Source: Bubalus kerabau
Lineage: Eukaryota; Chordata; Mammalia; Artiodactyla; Bovidae
Direction of reading: 5' to 3'
Length of the DNA stretch: 64,000 nucleotides
Assembly (NCBI RefSeq): GCF_029407905.1
Contig: NC_073627.1
Span: 129,221,697 to 129,285,696 of the forward strand
The notes below the pieces were generated by a model. That model did no database searches. It saw only the letters and a list, made by a program, of their open reading frames with translations, and had not been told where the DNA came from. Made by a program: the position numbers and the translations under genes. This document shows, piece after piece, positions 45,869 through 57,844 of this stretch (position 1 is the first letter of the stretch; the number at the start of each line of letters is the position of its first letter).

Positions 45869-46971
45869 AGACAGACCTTTGTTGGCAAAGTAATGTCTCT
45901 GCTTCTCAATATGCTATCTAGGTTGCTCGTAACTTTTCTTCCAAGGAGTAAGCGTTTTTTAATTTCATGGCTGCAGTCACCATCTGCAGTGATTTTGGAG
46001 CCCCCAAAAATAAAGTCTGACACTGTTTCCACTGTTTCCCCATCTATTTCCTATGAAGTGATGGGACCAGATGCCATGATCTTCATCTTCTGAATGTTGA
46101 GCTTTAAGCCATCTTTTTCACTCTCCACTTTTATCAAGAGGCTTTTTAGTTCCTCTTCACTTTCTGCCATAAGGGTGGTGTCATCTGCATATCTGAGGTT
46201 ATTGATATTTCTCCTGGCAATCTTGATTCCCGCTTGTGCTTCTTCCAGACCAGCGTTTCTCATGATGTACTCTGCATAGAAGTTAAATAAGCAGGGTGAC
46301 AATATACAGCCTTGATGTACTCCTTTTCCTATTTGGAACCAGTCTGTTATTCCATGTCCAGTTCTAACTCTTGCTTCCTGACCTGCATATAGGTTTCTCA
46401 AGAGGCAGGTCAGGTGGTTTGGTATTCCCATCTCTTTCAGAATTTTCCACAGTTTATTGTGATCCACACAATCAAAGGCTTTGGCATAGTCAATAAAGCA
46501 GAAATAGACTAGTCCATCTAGTCAAGGCTATGGTTTTTCCAGTGGTCATGTATGGATATAAGAGTTGGACTGTGAAGAAAACTGAGTGCCAAAAAATTAA
46601 TGCTTTTGAGCTGTGGTGTTGGAGAAGACTCTTGAGAGTCCCTTGGACTGCAAGGAGATCCAACCAGTCCATTCTGAAGGAGATCAGCCCTGGGATTTCT
46701 TTGGAACGAATGATGCTAAAGCTGAAACTCCAGTACTTTGGCCACCTCGTGCGAAGAGTTGACTCATTGGAGAAGACTCTGACCCTGGGAGGGATTGGGG
46801 GCAGGAGGAGAAGGGGACGACAGAGGATGAGATGGCTGGATGGCATCACCGACTCAATGGACATGAGTTTGAGTGAACTCCAGGAGTTGGTGATGGACAG
46901 GGAGGCCTGGCAAGCTGCGATTCATGGGGTTGCAAAGAGTCAGACACGACTGAGTGACTGAACTGAACTGT
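45869..46971. mobile_element. BovB LINE with 5' inversion (twin priming)
   Basis: Positions 45869 to about 46508 are an internal ORF2 piece on the minus strand; read on that strand it has YADDTTLMAESEEELKS. From about 46512 to 46971 the element is on the plus strand and runs to the 3' tail 'tgaactgaactg'. The left edge of the inverted part and the start of the plus part overlap by about 8 bases of the BovB sequence ('gtc..tct'), so little was lost. A perfect 12-bp duplication, 'ttgcatttcact', lies at 45857-45868 and 46972-46983. One insertion with twin priming explains it. Confidence 0.95.
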
Positions 46972-47381
46972 TTGCATTTCACTTACACCATTAAAAGGCT
47001 ATGAGATTGCTTAAAATAAACCCACACCAGCCACATAATTGGTAAAAACAGAAGAAAGGAAGAGAGGAGGGAGAGATGGCAGAAAACTTGAAAATGAAGA
47101 TCATGAAACTCTGAGAATCTGGTGGGAGTCGTGGACCCTTGCTCCAGGAAAATGAATACACCCATGCGCACAACAGTTTGAGTGTCATTTACGTGGCTGC
47201 ATGGGTCACTCTGAAGGCCTTTCAAAATGCACAACACAGAATAAGGAGAGGAGTTATTTCATGTCCTAGCTGAAGATGGACATTCCAATCAGCTCTGAGA
47301 TAAATCATGATGGCCAAAGGGGAAAGGGAGAAGAGATGAATTAGAGGCCACATCATGTCTGATTGAAAAACACCAGTCCTT

Positions 47382-48680
47382 TTTTTTTTTTTTTTTTTAA
47401 ACTTTACATAATTGTATTAGTTTTGCCAAATATCAAAATGAATCCGCCACAGGTATACATGTGTGCCCCACCCTGAACCCTCCTCCCTCCTCCCTCCCCA
47501 TACCATCCCTCTGGGTCGTCCCAGTGCAGTAGCCCCAAGCATCCCGTATCGTGCATCGAACCTGGACTGGCAACTCGTTTCATACATGGTATTTTACATG
47601 TTTCAATGCCATTCTCCCAAATCTTCCCACCCTCTCCCTCTCCCACAGAGTCCAGAAGACTGTTTTATACATCAGTATCTCTTTTGCTGTCTCATACACA
47701 GGGTTATTGTTACCATCTTTCTAAATCCCATATATATGCGTTAGTATACTGTATTAGTGTTTTTCTTTCTGGCTTACTTCACTCTGTATAATAGGCTCCA
47801 GTTTCATCCACCTCATTAGAACTGATTCAAATGTATTCTTTTTAATGGCTGAGTAATACTCCATTGTGTATATGTACCACAGCTTTCTTATCCATTCATC
47901 TGCTGATGGACATCTAGGTTGCTTCCATGTCCTGGCTATTATAAACAGTGCTGCGATGAACATTGGGGTACACGTGTCTCTTTCAATTCTGGTTTCCTCA
48001 GTGTGTATGCCCAGCAGTGGGATTGCTGGATCATAAGGCAGTTCTATTTCCAGTTTTTTAAGGAATGTCCACACTGTTCTCCATAGTGGCTGTACTAGTT
48101 TCCATTCCCACCAACAGTGTAAGAGGGTTCCCTTTTCTCCACACCCTCTCCAGCATTTATTACTTGTAGACTTTTGGATCGCAGCCATTCTGACTGGTGT
48201 GAAATGGTACCTCAAAGTGGTTTTGATTTGCATTTCTCTGATAATAAGTGATGTTGAGCATATTTTCATGTGTTTGTTAGCCATCTATATGTCTTCTTTG
48301 GAGAAATGTCTATTTAGTTCTTTGGTCCTTTTTTTGATTGGGTCATTTATTTTTCTGGAGTTGAGCTGTAGGAGTTGCTTGTATATTTTTGAGATTAGTT
48401 GTTTGTCAGTTGCTTCATTTGCTATTATTTTCTCCCATTCTGAAGGCTGTCTTTTCACCTTGCTAATAGTTTCCTTTGATGTGCAGAAGCTTTTAAGGTT
48501 AATTAGGTCCCATTTGTTTATTTTTGCTTTTATTTCCAATATTCTGGGAGGTGGGTCATAGAGGATCCTGCTGTGATGTATGTCAGAGAGTGTTTTGCCT
48601 ATGTTCTCCTCTAGGAGGTTTATAGTTTCTAGTCTTATGTTTAGATCTTTAATCCATTTTGAGTTTATTTTTGTGTATGG
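47382..48680 (-). mobile_element. L1, 5'-truncated, 15-bp TSD
   Basis: A minus-strand L1 of about 1.3 kb. The T-rich complement of the poly(A) tail starts at 47382, then the 3' UTR, then the C-terminal part of ORF2 on the minus strand (48284-47754), with MANKHMKICSTSLIIREMQI and ELPYDPAIPLLGIHTEET, still open over 176 codons. A perfect 15-bp target-site duplication, 'aaaacaccagtcctt', lies at 47367-47381 and 48681-48695. The open frame, tail and duplication point to a recent, ruminant-specific L1. Not autonomous, because it is truncated. Confidence 0.96.
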
Positions 48681-48741
48681 AAAACACCAGTCCTTAAGGA
48701 GAAAGAAATGTTTTCTTAGCCCTGGTTCTCAGAGTCTTGGG

Positions 48742-49088
48742 AGATAGTTTTGCATAGTGGTTATAAACATACCTTCCTGGATTCAAATCTAAGTTCTGTC
48801 AGTTACTGGCTGTGTAAACTTGGGTAACTGTTAACCCCGTGTGCCTCAGTTTCCCTATCTATAACCTAGGGTTACTGTGGGGATCTCAGTTCACACATGT
48901 ATGAAGTGGGGTTGTTGTGAGGACTCAGTTATTATAGGCAAAATGCTTAAGCCAGCATCTGGAACATTATTCATATTAGAAAAGTGTGCGGTATTATGAG
49001 AAGGCGGCGTGGAGCAACAGTGATGAGTACAGGTTGCCTGTCTGGATTCAAGTCCAGGCTCTGCTACTTATGAGCCTTGTTACCTAGG
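48742..49088 (+). repeat. Two adjacent MIR SINEs
   Basis: The first (about 48742-48990) shows 'ttgcatagtggttataaac', 'ctggctgtgtaaacttggg' and 'cctcagtttccctatctat'. The second (about 48995-49088) restarts with 'gattcaagtccaggctctg' and stops at the LTR that follows. Confidence 0.75.
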
Positions 49089-49812
49089 CCACTGTAGTAG
49101 GTTAAATAGTGTCCCCTGAAAAGTCATGTCCACCCAGAACCTCAGAAGGTGACCTTCTTCAGAAATAGAGCCTTTGCATATGTAATGAGTTACGATGAGG
49201 TCATGCTGGGTTGGGGAGGGCCCTAAATGCAATGACTGGGGTCTTTATGAGACATAGAGTGGACTGACCCAGGGAAGAAGGCTGTGTGACCATGGAGGCA
49301 GAAACTGGAGGGATGCAGGTATAAGCTGCTAAGTCACTTCAGTCATGTCCAACACCGTGAGACCCCATGGACTACAGCCCACCAGGCTCTGCCATCCCTG
49401 GGATTCTCCAGGCAAGAACACTGGAGTGGGTTGCCATTTCCTTCTCCAATGCATGAAAGTGAAAAGTGAAAGTGAAGTTGCTCAGTCGTGTCTGACTCTT
49501 AGCGACCCCATGGACTGCAGCCTACCAGGCTCCTCCGTCCATAGGGTTTTCCAGGCAAGAGTACTGGAGTGGGGTGCCATTGCCTTCTCCCGCAGGTACA
49601 AGCTAGGGAATGCCTAAGGTTGCTGGTCGTCACCAGACGATAGAGGAGAATGGAGCAGAGTCGCCCTGGGAGCCTTCGGAGGGAGCCAACCCTGCCCATG
49701 TCTCAATTTCCAGTTTCTGGCCTTCTGAACTGCAGCAGGGTGAATTTCTGGAGTTCAAAGTCATCCAGTTTGTGGTTATTTGTTAAGGCAGCCCCAGGAA
49801 ACTGCTGCGGTC
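49088..49812 (+). mobile_element. MaLR-type solo LTR, split by a SINE
   Basis: Old mammalian LTR retrotransposon relic (MLT1-like): 'aaatagtgtcccctgaaa', 'tcagaaggtgaccttcttc', 'atgaggtcatgctgggttg', then after the SINE 'ggagccaaccctgccca' and 'cagtttgtggttatttgtt'. The SINE at 49328-49591 interrupts it. No internal genes are present. Confidence 0.75.
49328..49591 (-). mobile_element. BovA2 dimeric SINE with 13-bp TSD
   Basis: It runs from 'gctaagtcacttcagtc' through both monomers to 'gtgccattgccttctcc'. A duplication with one mismatch lies at 49315-49327 'gcaggtataagct' and 49592-49604 'gcaggtacaagct'. It is nested in the MaLR LTR. Confidence 0.94.
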
Positions 49813-50105
49813 AGATTACTGCTTTTCTGTTTCTTCAAATAAAATGGGAGTTAAAAAGTATCTACTTCACAGACATATTAGGATTGCATGAGATAATCCA
49901 CATAAAGGGTTTGGCACTGTGCCAAGCTTGCGGTACATATAGAATAATGCTTGTAATTAGAAGGTACATTGGCATAACAGGCAATGGTAGCCTCAAGGAT
50001 GATGTTAGTAGCATCCTATTGTACATCTGCACTATAATTCATTTGCCCTATTGATGAATTTTTATGTGGTTTACAATTTTGGGATAATATAGATAATAAC
50101 CAGAT

Positions 50106-50335
50106 TCTCTGGGTATTCTGATTCTTCTCTGGCTCACATGGTAAAGAATTGGCCTGCAATACAGGAGACCCGGGTTCAGTCTGTGTGGGTCAGGAAGATC
50201 CTCTGGAGAAGTGAAAGGCAACCCACTCCAGTATTCTTGCCTGGAGAATCCCCATGGACAGAGAAGGTTGGCAGGCTACAGTCCATGAGGTTGCAAAGAG
50301 TCAGACACAACTGAGTGACTGACACTTTCACTTTC
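50106..50335 (+). mobile_element. Bov-tA SINE with 15-bp TSD
   Basis: A diverged head 'gattcttctctggctcac', a body with 'actccagtattcttgcctg', and an end 'gactgacactttcactttc'. A duplication with one mismatch lies at 50091-50105 'agataataaccagat' and 50336-50350 'agacaataaccagat'. It sits in an old L1. Confidence 0.93.
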
Positions 50336-50350
50336 AGACAATAACCAGAT

Positions 50351-51120
50351 AATTTGTATGTATATCTTTGTACAATTCAGTGATTAAACTAGAAGAATAA
50401 ATTCCTAGAAGTGGAATTGTTGTGTTAAAGCATGTGTGCATTTGGGTAGATGTGGCTTAATCCGTCCTGAGAGACAGTGTACCAAAGCATCCTTCTATTC
50501 TGTGTGAGAATGTTGATCTCCACATCTTGTGAACACCAGGGATTCTCACTAAATCTAACTCATCTTTTAGATATAACTCAGATGGTCCCAAATTATGAAG
50601 TCTTCCTTATTTGTCTTACTTTCAACCAGAATTTATGTCTTCCTTCCCTGTTTCCCTTGGAGTCATCCAAGGGAATGCATCTGTGTGTCCATCCCTCCCT
50701 TTCTCCAATCTTTCCTTTCTCTTTCCTCCCCTCTCTCCATTCTTTCCTCCATCCATCCACCCAACACCCAACATTGAAGGCACTTCTTATCTTTGTTGAT
50801 CTGATAGAGGAGAACTGATGTCTCATTTCTCTATTTACTTTTTTCTCTTATGGGTGGATTTCATTCTCTGCTCATAGGTTTATTAGCCATTTCTGTTTCT
50901 TTTTATGTGAATTGCCTGTTTTTTTCCTCTTTCCATATTTTTGCTGGGCTTTTCTTTTTTTTCAATTTAGGAACTCTTGTCTATTAAAAAAAGTTAGCCC
51001 TTATTCAATGTACAACACATATTTCCCCCCACAGCTTGCCTTTTGGCATTGCCCATGCTACTTTTTCATCTTGACTTTTTAGAAAATACAAAAATGTGCT
51101 TCATAAAGCTGTATGTATGT
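50351..51120 (-). repeat. Old L1 relic
   Basis: Antisense L1 sequence: 'ataaattcctagaagtgg', 'gtttattagccatttctg' and 'tatgtgaattgcctg'. Diverged and noncoding. The part left of the SINE (about 50050-50105) may belong to it too. Confidence 0.6.
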
Positions 51121-52474
51121 TAACTGCTGCTGTAAGGAAAGGTGACAAAGTTCACAGGTGTGAAATGGAGAGTGAGAATAGGAGTGAGTTCGCAAGCTTT
51201 TCTACAAGCCAACTTTTAATTCCACCAAGGCTTTTGTTCTATGGCTGTCAATGCCAGTAATAATGCCAGGCATTCATTCGTTCACTTATTCAACAAACCT
51301 GATTTCAGCCCCTGAGAGAGGCAGGACTCTATGATGGACCGTGGGAGACAAGGATGTTTCTTCAAGAAGCTTTCAGGCTTGAGGTAGAAGGGGTACAATA
51401 ACATGATGCTTCTGATGGCAGAACTCTGATGGCCCCTTCCCTTGGTGTTAGCTATTTAGCTTGCTAGTACCCTTTTCAGCTGGTGTGGAGAAAGACGTCA
51501 TGGGTTAGGGTTAGGGCAAGAGGCTGGTGAGAGATTGTGGTGGCCTGAGTCAGGGCAGTTTCAGAGAGGTAGGAAGAAGGAACTATAGTGTGGAGCATGG
51601 CAGGATTTGCAGGGCAGCTGGACCGGCCAGCTGGGACAGGGCAGTGGGTTCAGCATCTTTTCCTGAAACACTGTTGCTTACAATGACTCATGTGGTGACT
51701 CAGACACAGTGATGACCTCAGGAGGTGCAGAATTAAAACACACACTGGTGCACACACACATACACGCACTTTTCTAATTTAAACCTGTTGACCACTTTGA
51801 CGTTTGGACCTTTGAGGCTCCATGTGAACTGGGATCTGGCTCATAGCCACTGCAGAGAGTGATGGAGTCAAATGCTGTGTTTTGTTGCCCTGCTTTTTTC
51901 AGAAGGCCCCTTGTGAGTAAGAGAATGAGATCAGCAGGAAGAATAAAGCAAACAAACCAGAAAACAAGTCTTTCAAAGAGAACTAATCATCTCTGAGTCT
52001 CTACTCAATGGCCCCAAACATATCTTTCATAATAGAACCAGGTCTTGAGGGGACTTATAATCTCATCTTGTCAATTCCCCAAACCCGCCATCAGTCAAGA
52101 CGTCAGCCCTCCCTGGAAAACCTCATTTAGGGCTCTAGGCTTTCTGCTCACATGCCTGGCATAACAAGGGCCCATCACCTCTTGAATCAGCCCAGCTCCT
52201 CCTCGGGCATTTTTTATTTTTAGACAATTTCTTGTGCTGATCAGAAATCCACACCCTGGTCACCTCAGTTTTAAATCTGTGTCTTCTGAGTGCTGCGATC
52301 CATAGACCACTTTTGTTCCTTCCTCCCCAGGTCAGTCCATTAGAAGTTTGCTGAGTGTGACCATGTTCCCTCTGTCCTTCAGCTGTTCTTCATATGACAC
52401 CCTGCCCCCTTCTTTGGACTTAGCTAGAAATACTCAAGAGAAAAGGCCCACTTCACAGGAGTGGTCACCCCTGT

Positions 52475-53260
52475 GGCCAATAATCATATGAAATGTGCTC
52501 AGCTGACATGCTTCGTCATCGGGGAAATGCACAATGAGACACATTACAGCGGTGGGAAATACACCCACCGCTGTAATGGCTAAAATGGAAACTTACTGAC
52601 AATACCAAGAGTTGGCAAGGATGCTGAACAACTGGGTTGCTCAAACACTGCTGGTGGGGATGTAAAATTATGCAATTACTTTGGGAAACTGTTTGACAGT
52701 ATCTCTTGAAACTAAGCATATGCCTACTCTGTCATCCAGAAATTCTACTCCAGGTACATACTTAGAAATAAGTGACTATTTCTACCAAAAGACATTCATA
52801 GCATTACTTATAATTACCAAATACTGGAAATAACTTGAATGTCTGTTGACAGTAAATAAATTATATGAGTCAGGCAATGGAATACTACACATCAATGAAA
52901 AAGAATGACCTGCCACTCTAACACACAGCATGAATGAAACTCACGGATATAATGTTGAGTGAAAGGAGCCAGACACAAGAAGATAACCAATGTATGTGTC
53001 CATTTATATGATGTTCAAAAATAGTCAAAGCCAGTTTATTAGATGGTGTTAAAAGTTCAAATGCTAGTTACCGTTGAGGGTGATGAACTGGGATGGGGAT
53101 GAGAAAGCCTTCTGTTGGGCTAGAAATGGTCTGTATCTTCATCTGAGTGGTGTTGGCATAGGTGTATGCATATGGGAAGATTCAGTGAGCTGTGCTCCTA
53201 AGACTTACCCACTTGACTGTATATAGCCAATGCCTTATTAAAAAAGAAGAAAAAAGTCAC
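52475..53260 (+). repeat. Old L1 (L1M-type) 3' relic with hairpin
   Basis: L1 ORF2 end and 3' UTR features are readable: 'aataatcatatgaaatgtg', 'gctggtggggatgtaaaat', 'ggaaataacttgaatgtc' and 'gaatgaaactcacggatat'. It contains the perfect inverted repeat described at 52542-52578. Confidence 0.75.
52542..52578. repeat. Perfect 15-bp inverted repeat, 7-nt loop
   Basis: The left arm is 52542-52556 (cattacagcggtggg), the loop 52557-52563 (aaataca) and the right arm 52564-52578, the exact complement. It lies inside the L1 relic; the right arm and flank fit the L1 order, while the left arm looks like a copy of it. Confidence 0.95.
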
Positions 53261-55889
53261 ACACCCCCAGTGCAAGAGTTGGGGCCCAGTGCTGAGCTCC
53301 AGCCTGAAGCTGAGCAAAACCATCATGTGCTTATTTTGTCCACTGTAACTTTATTAATTCAACTGAGGTCACACCGTGACTCTGGCCCACATTGATTTAT
53401 GTTGAATGGACTGTCTCTGGAGAACCCCCAAACCTTCCTCATGGTTGCCCAGCCATGACCATCCTTCTAACACTTGTTGGGTAGGCTTACTGGGCTGGAG
53501 TTCTGTGGGACTGAGAAAGAAGAAAGAAATCAGTTTGTGCCCTCACCATACAAACAAATCCATGAAGCTCAGAGGCACTGAGCACCATGCCCAAGTCTGC
53601 CCAGCCAGTTAGAGGCAGGGCATCCCAGGACTGCATGACCCATAGTCCATGCTTTCACCTATCATCAGCTCAGCCTCCCCCTGAGGGTGGCAGGTGAAGA
53701 GAGGATGTGTGTGACACCACTTCAGGAATTTCTATGTGGGTCTTATCCTCCCGACTTAACTGTAAGCTTCCTGAGGATCGGGACTCTCCTATTAACTTCT
53801 GTCTCTCCCAGCAAGCCCTCTGTGCCCTGCACAAAGTGGGTGCTCAGTAAACACTCAGCGAATTAGGTTGTGGAAACAGATCCAGAGAGGTAGAGCAACA
53901 TGCTTGAGGCCACACAGCAAGCCCTCAGCCACAGCCAGGACTGGTAGTCAAGGCCCCTGACTCCTATCCCAATGTCCCTCTGCCACTGTGCAATGTCTCT
54001 AACTTCCTATAGACTCCAGGGACTGGAGACTCCAATGGGTTGGAAGATACTAGGGAAGGAAAGGACCCTCCTAGGTGAGCAAAGACTGAGTCTAGCCCTG
54101 GGGCCTTGGGGGAGGGAGGTGTCCTGGGAAGAGGGCTGGGAACGGGTTGCAGTTTGTACAGCTGTATGGACCCCTGCTCTCAGAAGTACCCTGTGCTCGG
54201 CAGTCATTTTCTTGAAATTCTTTATTTTACTTTTGGATATATATTTTTAAGTGAAGCCCTGTAGACAATGGAGCACACACCGGGGCTTTGAGTCTGAGCT
54301 CACATGAGGTCCCGTCTCCTGCTGCCTATCTGCTTCCTGGGGACGGGTTCTTAGACTCCAGCTGCCTGGCCTCCTGACACCCCCAGATCCAAACAGCCTC
54401 CCCCTCCCCACCCCCACCCAGCTGCTACCGGGGCTCTTGCCCCCAGTGCATTCAGCTGGCAGCTCTGCAAGACAGCCTTCTCGTCATCCCTGGGTCCAGG
54501 CATTTAGTGTCCTGGTGCAGAAGTTGGGGTACCATGGGGAGCACCCATCTCTGGGTATTGGACAGTGGCCCCACTGGAAGGGGAGATACCTGGCCCGACT
54601 GGCGGGTGCCCTACCAGGGCAAAGCGTGTGTGTCCCACCTGGGCCAGGGGAGGGAAGTTGGCAGCCAGAGGGCTTGGCCTGCATGCACAGAGTCACAGCA
54701 CCCAGGCACCTGTGTACATCACGATACTCAATCATAAATATTAAGGACAGTGTGATGGATCAGGACAGAGACCATGAGAGAAAGGGAAAACTTTATGTCT
54801 TGGTACTTTTAATGGCAGTTTTTTCCTGTTTGAACTCAGGACGCCGCAGTCCTGTTTTGCGCTGGACTCAGTGGATTCTGTAGCCAGCCCTGGCTGGGAG
54901 AGTCCCTCCTCAGGGCGAGGTGAGCACTCAGGCTGTCACGCAGGAGATTTGGCGCTCTCGGTCTAGCACTCTCCTTCTCCCTGTCTCTCTGGACCCAATC
55001 ACAGGTGACACCACACCGAGGCACTCGTGTCTTGCTTTGCAAGGGGACATGAAACTGCAGGCATGGGAGTGGTGTTTTGGTTTTGTTGTGTTGATCTGCA
55101 AACTTAATCTGCACTTTGGAATTGTTTTGCTGTAATTGTTGCCTCATGTTTTATGATGCTGTTCCAAAATGTAGACATTGAGGAAGGCAAGCCCCGCCGC
55201 AGCCTTCCAATACCCACTTGTCTACGTCTTCCACAGCCTACCCCGCCCCATCCAGTCAAGGGACAGTTGACTTTCTTCCCTTTGCAGTCACTGGCCTGGG
55301 CTAGAATTCAGGTGTCCCCCCAGCTCCAGGCGTCTGTATCCCCGACTGACCTGCAATAACGGCGTCTGCAGTCTGAGCTGTGCACAAGATGCTGGTCAGG
55401 TGGGGCGCCACGCCCGCCCAGTCCAGCCTGCGGGCTGGAGGGTGTGGGGGCCAAGGTCTCCTCCACTGGGCATGGAAGCACAGCAGAGAGGCCTCGGCTC
55501 TCCAGTACGGAGGTGGAGAGAGGGCGTCCATGCTGAGGGGACCCAGGATGTCAGTGTGCTCAGGGAGGGGTGGTGGGTACAGCTGGAAGGGGAGGGCCTT
55601 GTGGGGATTGGAAGCTGGGGCGGCACAGAGACCACCGGGTCTCCGAGTGCCTCAGGCCCCAGGCTGGGGAGTTGGCCTTCCATCTGTCATAATGGGGACT
55701 GTTCAAGGCGGCTTCAACTCAGGAGCAGCATCAGAACTGACTTTCACAAGCATCATTTGGAGGCTGAGGGACATGTGGACAGAAGGTAGGAGAACTGAGG
55801 CAGGGAGCCTGCTGTGATAACACAGATCCATGATGAGGAAGAGGAGGGACAGACACGCAGAAGGATAGAGAGACGGGAGTCCGGTCACT

Positions 55890-56170
55890 AAAGGATAGTA
55901 GCACGTGATTCCACATGGAGAGTCTCTCAGAGTAGTCAGACTGGTAGAGACTGAAAGCAAAACGGTGGCTTCAGAGGCTGGGGGAGGGGAGCGGGGCTTA
56001 GGGCTTCACGGGGGACAGAGTTTCCACTGGGGAAGATGAAAACGTTCTGGAGATGGGTGACGGTTGTACAACAGCGTGAATGTACTTAATCCTACAGAAC
56101 TAACTGTACGCTTAAAATTGTTAAATTAATTTTGTATTGTGCATTTTACCACAATCAAACGACAGCAACA
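55890..56170 (+). repeat. Old L1 3' UTR relic
   Basis: 'ggtggcttcagaggctg', 'cagagtttccactgggg', 'aaacgttctggagatggg' and 'aactgtacgcttaaaattg' follow the well-known L1M 3' UTR order, ending 'tgcattttaccacaatc'. Confidence 0.75.
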
Positions 56171-56769
56171 ACAAAAACTGTAACATTCAGAAGAATAAAT
56201 GAGAGAGAGGATTGACAGGTGTGGGGACCTACCAGAGCTGGGGGAGGCGAGGAGAGGGTGTCTGGCCTGGGTGGCTGATGGAAGCAGGGTGAGGTGGTGG
56301 TGGTGGCAAGCTGGCCACACTCAGGGCTGGGCTCATGGAGCCAGAGGGGCTCCAGGAGATGTGCCCAGCAGAGCCCGGGCTGGAGAGACTGTGGGAAGGT
56401 CATCAGCTTACCACTGGACACTGACCCCCCATCTCGGAGACAGCCTCCAGGGAGGGCGTGAGATGTAAGCAGAGGGCAGCAGCCAGGAGAACAGGCAGGC
56501 CAGGAAGAACCTGTCATCAGGGAGCCTGAGAAGGAGTGGGGAGAAAGGAAGGAGGCAGATGGAGACAGTCACATACTTGTTAGGCTGCAAGGAACAGGGA
56601 CTCAGCCTGAGTGCAGCGAGGGAGCGTGAGGAGGGGCTGGGCCTTGTACGGATGGTGGCGGGACGAGGGTCTGATGGGAATCCAGCATGAGCGGCAGCCA
56701 TCCAGGCCCAAGGAGCAGGGATGGGGCTCTTCTGGGGACACCATGTTGCCCATCTCTCAACTCGCTATC

Positions 56770-56905
56770 TAGATTCTCCCTCAGAGCCTCCAGAAGGAAC
56801 CACCCCCACCACACCTAGATTCTGGACTTCCAGCTCCTAAGCAGAGAAACAGTGAATTTCTTCTGTTGAGGCCCCTCCATTTGTTGGGGCAGTCTCAGGA
56901 ACCAG
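56770..56905 (+). repeat. MaLR-type LTR 3' fragment
   Basis: 'gagcctccagaaggaacca', 'attctggacttccagctcc' and 'gtgaatttcttctgttgag' match the 3' part of an MLT1-like LTR. The 5' part is missing or unrecognisable. Confidence 0.55.
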
Positions 56906-57844
56906 TACAAAATGCCAGGAAATGAAGGAGCTCATTCATCCAACTCTTTTTTTTTTTTTAAATCCAAGCCACCACATAGGTCATTGACTAGCCAATGGAT
57001 CGACTGTCCTTGAACCCAGCATCTACTCTGTCCAGTCATCAGGGGAGGCTGGGGGTCATGTGGTGTAAAGCATTGCTGCCCCCAGAGGTGCCCTGGGGAG
57101 GAGGGCAGTGGGGAGACTGCTCTCGCAGGAGGGGCAGGGGACCCAATGGAAGGGAGAGGCACAGGGATCACGGGCTTAAATCCCGTGTGGCCAAAATGTC
57201 TTCCCAAAGAGAAAAAGAGACAAAAACAGAGGAGAGAGGCTGTGAGAAATCAGCTTTGTTTTGTAAATCCACCTCCCTTTTCTGTGGCTGAGATAACAAG
57301 ATGGTATAACTGGAAAACATTCATTTGAATTTGTGACTCAGCTCTTCCCGACCTCGGGGAAGTGTGGTCTATAAATCAAGATGTGGCTCCAGCACCTCCT
57401 GCCCAAGTGTCCCCTGGGGCAGATGCTGGAGGAGCCATCAGCAGATGTGACTGTGCCCACCTCCTGGGAAAGATCTGTTGGTACTCCAGGGACTGCTTCC
57501 AGAGCTTCCATTGCTGAAGCTTCCTGAGGGATGGCCTCAGTGCTTGACCCACTCATTTTTACTGTCCACCCTGCCTACTTTTACTCCCTGGCACAGGTGG
57601 TAAATTCTCTTTTTTGCATATTTAGCAGCACTTAAGGTTCCTGCCATTGAGAGCTGGGAGGCCAGACATGCCACTCATGTAAAAATACACAGGGCTTGGA
57701 AGACTAACGTTTTTAAATGTGTTTTAAATTGGTCGAGCTGTCCTTTTCTTTTTCTCACCAGCTCTCGCTCAGGAGCCCATCTGTAAGGCAGGCAGCAGCA
57801 TCACCCCTTCCTGCCCATCCCTCCCCTCTTGGGTTCCCAGCCCT

